Source: Armatimonadota bacterium (GTDB lineage Bacteria > Armatimonadota > Zipacnadia > Zipacnadales > FEN-943). From it: a stretch of 9,097 nucleotides of DNA. The stretch's first letter is position 1. Every line of letters starts with the position of its first letter. Below the pieces are notes generated by a model. It had not been told where the DNA came from, did not search any database, and was given only the letters and a program-made list of their open reading frames with translations. A program made the translations under genes and the position numbers. Location: contig JAKORR010000326.1 of NCBI GenBank assembly GCA_029777735.1, forward strand, positions 1 through 9,097. Direction: 5' to 3'. Shown in pieces: positions 1 through 5,971 of the stretch.

Positions 1-847
1 CCTCTCTGAGCCTCACCAAGGGCTGTCGCCCGCAAGTACATGGCATTTCAGGTGGACAGAGGCACCCACGTGCCAGCTCCCTCAACTTCCGGCGCACCAC
101 GCGATGGGTGGTGCCGTCCCAACTCAGGACGACAATGCGCCCCCCCGGCGCAACAGCTCGTGTGGCCGCATCGAGGCCGGCCTCGGCCTCTTCTAGCTCT
201 GAGTTCACTACCATACGAAGAGTCATGAGCCATTCCGTAGAGACGTCGGCTTGCCCGCGTCGGGTCCTGCCGAGTGCCTCGCGGATTGTGTCGGCAAGCT
301 CGCGAACGGTGTCGATCCGGCCGCTCTCGCGCCTTTGAACAATGGCGTCAGCGATGAGCCCGGCCAGCCGCGGCTTGCCACAAAGACGGAGCACCTTGAC
401 AAGCTGCTCTCGCGGGAACTCGTTGACAATGTGCCAGGCGGTAAGCTCCTGGGACTGGTCGTATCTGCTGTCAAGGCGTGCGTCGCTGTCGAAGCTGAAC
501 CCTCGGTCCCTCGACAGAAGCTGGATCCTAGAGGGCCCGAGGTCCGCTAGCAGTCCCCTGGCCTTCTCGCTTGCTACACGTCCCACGGCTTTGTCCACCC
601 TTGAGAACCTCTCGTGCATCAGAACGACTCGGTCGCCGAACGGCAAAAGACGACGTCGGGCCAGCGCCAGGGCCGAGGGATCCATATCGATCCCAAGGAG
701 TCTACCGTCTGGGGCAGAAGCCTTGAGGATCGCCTCGGAATGGCCGCCCCCATTGACAGTCGTGTCAACCCACAGCCCGCCGCTGGTGACCGCCAGTTCA
801 GCCAAGACCTCCTCAACCATCGCACTCTCGTGCCGCAGCTCATTCAT
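1..847 (-). CDS. rsmH: 16S rRNA m4C1402 methyltransferase RsmH (MraW), 3' end cut by window
   Basis: RsmH uses S-adenosylmethionine to N4-methylate C1402 in the 16S rRNA decoding centre. Reading the minus strand from ATG at 847 gives 282 uninterrupted codons to the window edge; family members are about 300-320 residues, so only a short tail is missing. Family landmarks in order: a SAM motif near residues 28-36 (VDTTVNGGGHSEAIL), GIDMDPSAL at 52-60, ADLGPSRIQL at 101-110, RGFSF at 115-119, VN at 141-142, VNSEL at 214-218, and the C-terminal cysteine pattern CLCPP..PCTCG at 262-273. The start has a GGAGGAG ribosome site at 853-859 and overlaps the mraZ stop (ATGA), which implies coupled translation. 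Oddly, many near-invariant residues are changed: GVSS reads GPSR, LDMRMD reads LDSRYD, and SFHSLEDR reads SWDGTTHR. Family assignment is firm; whether the protein is a fully active C1402 methylase is less certain. Confidence 0.9.
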   Translation of the reverse strand, partial: MNELRHESAMVEEVLAELAVTSGGLWVDTTVNGGGHSEAILKASAPDGRLLGIDMDPSALALARRRLLPFGDRVVLMHERFSRVDKAVGRVASEKARGLLADLGPSRIQLLSRDRGFSFDSDARLDSRYDQSQELTAWHIVNEFPREQLVKVLRLCGKPRLAGLIADAIVQRRESGRIDTVRELADTIREALGRTRRGQADVSTEWLMTLRMVVNSELEEAEAGLDAATRAVAPGGRIVVLSWDGTTHRVVRRKLRELARGCLCPPEMPCTCGRQPLVRLRE

Positions 848-1347
848 CGCCACTCCTCCCCATCAGGTGTAGGGGAGGCACAAGAGCCCCCAGGCCGTGT
901 TGCTGCGACAGAAACCAGATCGTACAGCTTTTGTTCCATCTGGCGCTTGAAGTGGTCGGGATTCCACAGCTCGTAAATGCCCTCTTGGAGCGGAATCAGC
1001 CAGGCCTTCTTGCCGTGGCCGTCGAGGCCAATGAAGTCGAGATACATGTAAGGAATGCGAATGCGGCCAGCCTCGTCGATTGTGACGATGCGTGTGGTGC
1101 CCACGGTCTGGCGTCTGGCGAGGTCGAGCAAGGGGCGCTTGAGCCACTCGCGCTCTACCAGCTCCTCAAGCTCCCGCCGTCGCTCCTCGGTGCAGAGACG
1201 AAGGCACCCGTCGACGAGCCAGAGCATCAAGTGGACTTCGCCATCAGGGAAGGACTGGCGCTGGTCCGCAGTCAAAGTGATGCGACCGGCATCGTCGATG
1301 CGGTTCTCTGTGATTCCGCCTGTGTCTTCTTGGCGCAGCCTAGGCAT
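844..1347 (-). CDS. mraZ: MraZ, dcw-cluster transcriptional regulator
   Basis: MraZ is a DNA-binding protein with two SpoVT/AbrB-like half-domains that forms rings and represses or modulates the dcw operon by binding direct repeats upstream of itself. From ATG at 1347 the protein is 167 residues; 140-155 is usual, the excess being mainly a C-terminal tail. The duplicated signature is plain: DDAGRITL at residues 18-25 and DEAGRIRIP at 91-99. Between them lie DGCLRL (46-51) and a basic/acidic helix; IYELW follows the second repeat. I chose ATG 1347 because GGAG at 1357-1360 sits 9 nt upstream and a TATAAT box at 1413-1418 would place transcription initiation near 1405. In-frame GTG 1407 and ATG 1404 would be at or before that start. 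Its stop overlaps the rsmH start, the standard mraZ-rsmH order. The tandem repeat at 1395-1414 is a candidate autoregulatory site. Confidence 0.9.
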   Translation of the reverse strand: MPRLRQEDTGGITENRIDDAGRITLTADQRQSFPDGEVHLMLWLVDGCLRLCTEERRRELEELVEREWLKRPLLDLARRQTVGTTRIVTIDEAGRIRIPYMYLDFIGLDGHGKKAWLIPLQEGIYELWNPDHFKRQMEQKLYDLVSVAATRPGGSCASPTPDGEEWR

Positions 1348-1356
1348 TATCTCGTG

Positions 1357-1360
1357 CTCC
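1357..1360 (-). promoter_or_regulatory. ribosome binding site of mraZ
   Basis: GGAG on the minus strand, nine bases upstream of ATG 1347. It favours this start over the in-frame GTG 1407 and ATG 1404, neither of which has a clear purine-rich site before it. Confidence 0.6.
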
Positions 1361-1394
1361 AGGTAGGAGCGAGCGGAACGATGAGAGTGCTTGC

Positions 1395-1414
1395 CACAAG
1401 GCATCACAAGGCAT
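1395..1414 (-). repeat. perfect 10-bp tandem repeat, candidate MraZ operator
   Basis: Two adjacent identical copies of ATGCCTTGTG (minus-strand reading) occupy 1405-1414 and 1395-1404. This places TTGTG(A/G) at exact 10-bp spacing, one helical turn. Known MraZ boxes are short G-rich direct repeats with 10-bp periodicity (TGGGN separated by 5 bp in E. coli), found just upstream of mraZ. The element lies where transcription from the adjacent TATAAT box would begin, as expected for a repressor site. The repeat is seen directly; the MraZ link is inferred from position and spacing, and the core does not match the E. coli box exactly. Confidence 0.5.
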
Positions 1415-1418
1415 TATA
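1413..1418 (-). promoter_or_regulatory. possible -10 box of the mraZ-rsmH promoter
   Basis: A consensus TATAAT on the minus strand, 65 bases before the mraZ ATG. No recognisable TTGACA-like -35 box sits 16-18 bases upstream and there is no extended -10 TG, so a positive factor or a different sigma would be needed if this is the real promoter. A minus-strand TTGACA at 1491-1496 is too far away to pair with it. Confidence 0.35.
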
Positions 1419-1619
1419 TTAATCCCGCTAAGCTGCACTTTCCACCCGTTAGACTATAAACGGCACCACATTAGTATCCACTCTATTCCATGTCAATCCG
1501 GAACGTTTGTTTGCAATCGCGCCGCTTGCCCTCCTTGTCTACTCATGTTCACCGTTCTATCCTCCTCCGCCCCCCATATTTTCCGTTGTATACTACAGAT
1601 GACTCCTTAAGGGCGATGA

Positions 1620-1643
1620 AGTGCCCTAGGGTACTGTCTTTTT
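1620..1643 (+). terminator. weak intrinsic-terminator-like hairpin
   Basis: AGTGCC at 1620-1625 can pair with GGTACT at 1630-1635 (one G-U pair) around the loop CTAG, followed by GTCTTTTTG. The stem is only six pairs. No gene ends upstream on the plus strand, so it would have to end an unrecognised transcript, insulate rpoB from upstream transcription, or be chance. Confidence 0.3.
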
Positions 1644-1686
1644 GTGGTGGTTTGTGGGGCGTGTTGGCCAGTAAGGTCCTTGGCTG

Positions 1687-1712
1687 GCCCCAGGCCCTGC
1701 CGCTGCTGGGGC
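1687..1712. repeat. 7-bp GC-rich inverted repeat
   Basis: GCCCCAG at 1687-1693 and CTGGGGC at 1706-1712 are perfect complements around a 12-base loop. The left arm overlaps the arm of another inverted repeat (1666-1671 with 1684-1689), so the two are alternative foldings. No U-tract follows. Function unknown. Confidence 0.4.
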
Positions 1713-1879
1713 TGGGCTAAGCGAGGCGGCTTCCTGGGAGCACGCTCAGTGTGCGAGCCCCGGAGGGCCGGGATACGACTGCACCCACGCGCAGTAGGCG
1801 GATTGTGGGCGCTGTGGATCTGGGATCGAGGGCCGCGGAAGATCGGGCTGCGAAGGCAAAAATCTTTGGCTGCAACCTG

Positions 1880-1908
1880 TTGACAGACTAAAGGAAAGAG
1901 AATATACT
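1880..1908 (+). promoter_or_regulatory. near-consensus sigma70 promoter of rpoBC
   Basis: TTGACA at 1880-1885, a spacer of exactly 17 bases, and TATACT at 1903-1908: a perfect -35 box and a five-of-six -10 box. Initiation is expected near 1914-1916, giving an rpoB leader of about 170 nt. It is the best promoter in the window and the only strong one found upstream of rpoB on its strand. A promoter of this strength fits a housekeeping operon expressed at a high level. Confidence 0.8.
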
Positions 1909-1978
1909 AAGGCAGGAGAAAGACGGATAGGAGCAAGTGCAACCCCAGCAAGTGTGCGGATGAATAGACTCTGCTGCA

Positions 1979-2021
1979 CGGTGAGGCTCACCGGAGTGGA
2001 CCGGTGAGTGTATGTGTTTTT
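1979..2021 (+). promoter_or_regulatory. rpoB leader hairpin with competing arm, candidate attenuator
   Basis: CTCACCGG at 1987-1994 pairs perfectly with CCGGTGAG at 2001-2008 around the loop AGTGGA. A U-rich stretch follows, ending in TTTTT at 2017-2021, but the T run starts eight bases after the stem, so this is not a textbook terminator. An extra copy of the 3' arm, CGGTGAG at 1979-1985, lies just before the stem and could pair with the same 5' arm (CGGTG with CACCG, loop AGGCT), giving two mutually exclusive folds. It lies inside the transcript from the 1880 promoter and before the rpoB ribosome site. The pairing is seen; a regulatory role is inferred. Confidence 0.5.
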
Positions 2022-2070
2022 GGCACGCCATATTCGCTCAGCGTCAGACTATTTTTCCCCGTTCGCCCGC

Positions 2071-2076
2071 AGGAGG
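2071..2076 (+). promoter_or_regulatory. ribosome binding site of rpoB
   Basis: A full AGGAGG, ten bases before ATG 2087. It decides the start: the frame is also open from ATG 2012, but that codon lies in the leader next to the hairpin, has no ribosome site, and would add 25 residues unlike any beta subunit. Confidence 0.85.
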
Positions 2077-2086
2077 CACAGAGTGT

Positions 2087-5000
2087 ATGGTCGCTTTCGA
2101 GGAGATTCTGCCGGTAATTGAGGACCAAGCGGAGCGTATCCTGCCCTTGCCCGATCTTGCGGAGATCCAGACTCGCTCCTACCAGTGGTTCCTGGAGGAG
2201 GGTCTTCGCGATCTCTTCAAGCACTTCAGCACGATTGACGACTACTCAGGCACGGTCGCAGTGATGTTCGGCGAGTACCGTTTCGGCGAACCCAAGAAGA
2301 CGCTGGAAGAGTGCCGCGAGAGCGACTCTACCTACGAGATGTCTCTTTACGTGAAGGTACGCCTCGTCAACAAAGAGACTGCCGACATCAAGGAAAGCGA
2401 GGTTTATCTTGGCGAGATACCCAAGATGACTGAGCGAGGCACCTTCATCATCAACGGCTCAGAGCGGGTCGTTATCAGCCAGCTATCGCGTTCGCCGGGC
2501 GTATATTTCCGTGACCTCGTCGACGCCAGCGGCCGCGTCTTGCATGCTGCTCAGGTAATTCCTTCGGACGGACCCTGGACCGAGCTGGATACCAGCGCCG
2601 ACGGTGTGATCCACATCAAGATTGGCCAGACCCGCAAGTTCCCGGTCACCCTGCTGCTCAGGGCGCTACAGTGGTTTGAGGACCCGGTGCCCGACCTGCC
2701 ACCTACCGGAACCGACGTGGACATTCTCCAATACTTTGGCCAGAAGCGCCGCATGACGCTGCGCGAGTTGGTTGCGACCATCCGCAACCAGGCCGACCAG
2801 GCGGTAACTGGAGCCGAGGCACGCAGCGAGTTCTACGCCCTTGCGCAGGTCACCGACACCGACGGCGCACTCGTGACCGATCAGTACCGGCATATCGACA
2901 CAGAAAAGACCGTTCCGATGCTGCGCCGCGCGGGCGTAGAAGAATTGGACGTTCTCGAGGTGCCCTACGTCATCCATGCCACACTGCAGGCCGACCGCGA
3001 GCAGGCCGAAAAGGACTTCAAGGATTCCGAGGAGCTGGTGGTGTCGGGCAGACCGCTGACTCCCGAGCATGGCCTTCTGGGGTTGTACCTACGGCTGCGC
3101 CACGGCGAGCGTCCGCCCACGAAGAAGGAAGAAGCCCTGCCGATGGCGGAGAGCTTCGTTCGCAGCTTCTTCTTCGACCTGAGGCGCTACGACCTGTCCC
3201 GTGTGGGCCGATACAAGATCAACCGCCGCTTGGGCATTAGCGTTCCAGACGACGTACGCACTCTTACTCGCGCCGACATCCTGGCGATCATCGACTACTT
3301 GGTGAGGCTTCAGCGGCGTGAAGGTCGCGTGGACGACATCGACCACTTGCAGAACAAACGCGTGCGGGCTGTGGGCGAGCTAGTTCAGAACCAGATGCGA
3401 ATGGGTTTCCTGCGCATGGAACGTGTGGCTAAGGAGCGTATGGCCGGTGTCAACCCTGACGAGCTGGTGCCGCAACTGGTCATCACCGTCAAGCCGATTC
3501 AGGCTGCGATAAACAGCTTCTTCGGCAGCGGCCAGCTTTCCCAGTTCATGGATCAGGTAAACCCCCTGGCCGAACTTGCACACAAGCGGCGGCTGTCGGC
3601 CATGGGGCCGGGAGGCTTGTCGCGTCAGTCAGCCAAACTGGAGGTTCGCGACGTTCACCATTCGCACTATGGCCGCATCTGCCCGATTGAGACGCCCGAA
3701 GGCGCCAACGTGGGCCTCATCAACTACCTCGCTCTCTACGCGCAGTTGGATGAGTTCGGTTTCATCCGTTCGCCCTTCCGCCGCGTGGTCAAGGGACAGG
3801 TGACCGACGAGGTCGTCTACCTGGCCGCAGACGAGGACGCCGAGTACAACATCGCGTCGGCGAGCGAGCCGCGTGGGGCTGACGGCCGGTTCGTGCACGA
3901 GCGCATTACGGTCCGCCGCGGGGGCGAGTTCCCGACGGTCGCACGCGAGGAAATCGATTTCTGCGACCTGAGCGCCAAGCAGGTATTTTCAATCGCTACA
4001 GCACTGATTCCCTTCCTGGAGAACTGCGACGCTGTGCGAGCCCTGGCCGGGTCAAACATGCAGCGCCAAGCGGTACCCCTGATTGCGCCGGAGCCCCCCA
4101 TGGTGCAAACCGGCTTGGAAAGGCGTGCCGCCCGCGATAGCGGCACGGTCATCTTGGCCCGGAAGGCAGGTGTGGTGGAGGAGTGCGACGCCGCGCATGT
4201 GGTGGTGCGCTCCGACGATGGCGAGAAGCAAACCTACCGCCTGCAGAAGTTCACCCGGACCAACATGAGCACTTGCCTCAACCAGCGCCCGCTGGTCAGG
4301 CCAGGACAAAGGGTAGAAGTGGGCGACGTGCTGGCCGACGGGGCCTCGACCTCGCACGGCTCCTTGGCTTTGGGGCACAACCTGATCGTGGCCTACCTGT
4401 CCTGGGAGGGCTGCAACTACGAAGATGCAGTGGTAATGTCCGAGCGCGTTGTGAAGGAAGACTTGCTGACTTCGGTTCACATCGAGAAGTACGAGTGCGA
4501 GGCGCGGGACACAAAGCTGGGCCCCGAGGAAATCACGCGCGACATCCCCAACGTGGGCGAAGAGGCGCTGAAGGACTTGGATCAGTATGGCGTGGTACGG
4601 ATCGGAGCTGAGGTGCACCCCGAGGACATCCTTGTGGGCAAGGTAGCGCCCAAGGGCCAGAGCGAGCTCACAGCCGAGGAGCGGCTGGTCATAGCGATCT
4701 TTGGCAAGAAGGCAGAGGAGATGCGCGACGTGTCGTTGCGCGTACCTCACGGGGCAACGGGCATTGTGATCGGCAGCCAGGTCTTCTCGCGGCACAAGTA
4801 CGAATGTCGTGACTGCGGCGCTGTCTTCGGCTACGGCAAGACCGCTGAGTTCATGGAGTGCGAGAGGTGCGGTGGCAAGCTTAGGAAGATCCAGGGCGAT
4901 GACCTTAAGCCTGGCGTCAACCAAATGGTGCGCGTCTTCGTGGCGCAGCGCCGCAAGCTACAGATTGGTGACAAGGTGACAGGTCGTTACGGGAACAAGG

Positions 5001-5971
5001 GTGTCGTAGCGCGGATCGTGCCTGAGGAAGACATGCCTTACCTGCCCGATGGCAGACCCGTTGACATCTGTCTGAACCCTCTGAGCGTGCCTTCGCGCAT
5101 GAACCTAGGCCAGCTTTTGGAGGCTCACCTAGGCTACCTGGGGCTGGCCATCGGACGGACCTTTTCCTGCCCGGTGTTCGAGGGCTATAAGTACGAACAG
5201 ATCCTGCGAGGCTTGGAGACGCTCGAACAGCTCTGGCGCGCGTCAGCTCTACGCGAGTATGCCGTGAAGGAAGTAAACCCAGAGGGTGGCCTGATCGATC
5301 CAGCTACGCTACCAGAAACTACCGATCTACAGGCTTTGGAGCAAAGCCTAGGGGCTCAGTTAGCGGCCCATGGCCGCGAGGCCCTTGACCCTCTTGGTGA
5401 GGAGTTGGGTATTGACCCAGCCGAATGGGAGCAGGCCGATGCCCAGAGCGCAGCCCGCATGGTTGTGAAGCGGGCCAAGGAAAACTCCTGGCGGCGCGTG
5501 CAGCTCATCGGGTCGGAGGGCAAGCACCTTCTCTACGACGGTCGCACGGGCGAACCCTTCAACATGCCCGTTGCCGTCGGCTATCTGTACATGCTCAAGC
5601 TGAACCACCTGGTGGAGGACAAGATCCACGCCCGCTCGACGGGCCCCTACTCGCTGATCACTCAGCAGCCCCTGGGTGGGAAGGCCCAGATGGGCGGCCA
5701 GCGTTTCGGTGAGATGGAGGTATGGGCCCTGGAGGCCTACGGCGCGGCCCACTGTCTCCAGGAGATGCTCACCATCAAGTCCGACGATCTTCGTGGACGC
5801 GTAGAGACCTACGAGGCCATTGTCAAGGGTGAAAACATCCAGGAGCCGGGCGTCCCGGAGAGCTTCAAGATCCTGGTGCGCGAGATGCAATCCCTGGCTC
5901 TGGACGTACGAGTGGAGGACAGCGAAGGCGGGCTAGTGGACCTGGCGTCGGACGGCGACGACGGGCGGTAG
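2087..5971 (+). CDS. rpoB: DNA-directed RNA polymerase subunit beta
   Basis: Beta subunit of the core polymerase, 1294 residues (Gram-positive homologues are about 1170-1200, E. coli 1342). In order: N-terminal protrusion/lobe (IQTRSYQWFLEEGL; ERVVISQLSRSPGVYF), an extra lobe segment near 268-300 resembling the beta-i4 insertion, and the rifampicin region at 484-511 (D489, H499 and S504 match E. coli D516, H526, S531). Then ICPIETPEG, NYEDA with E779 and D780, active-site lysines K963 and K971, PSRMN, and the C-terminal clamp (DKIHARSTGPYS, GGQRFGEMEVWALEAYGAA, PESFKILVREMQSL). Two insertions stand out: a four-cysteine ribbon (C907, C910, C925, C928) just before GDDLKPGV, and about 80 extra helical residues between 1033 and 1148. 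Y968 replaces the histidine of GRHGNKG. Probably co-transcribed with rpoC from the 1880 promoter, despite a 193-base gap. Confidence 0.99.
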   Translation: MVAFEEILPVIEDQAERILPLPDLAEIQTRSYQWFLEEGLRDLFKHFSTIDDYSGTVAVMFGEYRFGEPKKTLEECRESDSTYEMSLYVKVRLVNKETADIKESEVYLGEIPKMTERGTFIINGSERVVISQLSRSPGVYFRDLVDASGRVLHAAQVIPSDGPWTELDTSADGVIHIKIGQTRKFPVTLLLRALQWFEDPVPDLPPTGTDVDILQYFGQKRRMTLRELVATIRNQADQAVTGAEARSEFYALAQVTDTDGALVTDQYRHIDTEKTVPMLRRAGVEELDVLEVPYVIHATLQADREQAEKDFKDSEELVVSGRPLTPEHGLLGLYLRLRHGERPPTKKEEALPMAESFVRSFFFDLRRYDLSRVGRYKINRRLGISVPDDVRTLTRADILAIIDYLVRLQRREGRVDDIDHLQNKRVRAVGELVQNQMRMGFLRMERVAKERMAGVNPDELVPQLVITVKPIQAAINSFFGSGQLSQFMDQVNPLAELAHKRRLSAMGPGGLSRQSAKLEVRDVHHSHYGRICPIETPEGANVGLINYLALYAQLDEFGFIRSPFRRVVKGQVTDEVVYLAADEDAEYNIASASEPRGADGRFVHERITVRRGGEFPTVAREEIDFCDLSAKQVFSIATALIPFLENCDAVRALAGSNMQRQAVPLIAPEPPMVQTGLERRAARDSGTVILARKAGVVEECDAAHVVVRSDDGEKQTYRLQKFTRTNMSTCLNQRPLVRPGQRVEVGDVLADGASTSHGSLALGHNLIVAYLSWEGCNYEDAVVMSERVVKEDLLTSVHIEKYECEARDTKLGPEEITRDIPNVGEEALKDLDQYGVVRIGAEVHPEDILVGKVAPKGQSELTAEERLVIAIFGKKAEEMRDVSLRVPHGATGIVIGSQVFSRHKYECRDCGAVFGYGKTAEFMECERCGGKLRKIQGDDLKPGVNQMVRVFVAQRRKLQIGDKVTGRYGNKGVVARIVPEEDMPYLPDGRPVDICLNPLSVPSRMNLGQLLEAHLGYLGLAIGRTFSCPVFEGYKYEQILRGLETLEQLWRASALREYAVKEVNPEGGLIDPATLPETTDLQALEQSLGAQLAAHGREALDPLGEELGIDPAEWEQADAQSAARMVVKRAKENSWRRVQLIGSEGKHLLYDGRTGEPFNMPVAVGYLYMLKLNHLVEDKIHARSTGPYSLITQQPLGGKAQMGGQRFGEMEVWALEAYGAAHCLQEMLTIKSDDLRGRVETYEAIVKGENIQEPGVPESFKILVREMQSLALDVRVEDSEGGLVDLASDGDDGR

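Larger units (their letters stand above)
1419..1879. other. non-coding intergenic stretch between mraZ and the rpoB promoter
   Basis: No convincing gene on either strand: the open frames here lack ribosome sites and recognisable proteins. The left part (1419-1610) is A/T-richer, with a 5-bp inverted repeat (CCGTT at 1446-1450, AACGG at 1459-1463) and a pyrimidine tract at 1554-1575. A weak terminator-like hairpin follows at 1620-1643. From about 1660 to 1850 the DNA is GC-rich with several overlapping inverted repeats, for example GGCCAG 1666-1671 with CTGGCC 1684-1689. I compared it with tmRNA, RNase P RNA, 6S and SRP RNA signatures that I know and saw no match. It may be upstream control DNA for the divergent operons or may hold an unrecognised RNA. 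Confidence 0.6.

Noticed and set aside
1348..1407. Longer MraZ from GTG 1407 or ATG 1404
   Set aside because: No ribosome site there, it overlaps the tandem repeat and the expected transcription start, and ATG 1347 has GGAG at good spacing.
1468..1496. Minus-strand TTGACA (1491-1496) as -35 box for mraZ
   Set aside because: At 17-base spacing the partner is TAATGT, only three of six matches; the better TATAAT at 1413-1418 is far too distant.
1650..1870. Known structured RNA gene (tmRNA, RNase P, 6S, SRP) in the GC-rich intergenic DNA
   Set aside because: None of the conserved core sequences of these RNAs could be found on either strand by eye. A covariance-model search would settle it.
2021..2037. 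Sigma54-like TGGCACG in the rpoB leader
   Set aside because: The -24 half matches, but no TTGC-type -12 element is present at the required spacing.
2012..2086. Upstream in-frame ATG extending RpoB by 25 residues
   Set aside because: It has no ribosome site, lies beside the leader hairpin, and the extension is unlike any beta N-terminus; ATG 2087 has a full AGGAGG.
4052..4924. 290-codon open frame on the minus strand inside rpoB
   Set aside because: It is antisense to highly conserved rpoB sequence in GC-rich DNA, has no family resemblance and is fully explained as a shadow frame.
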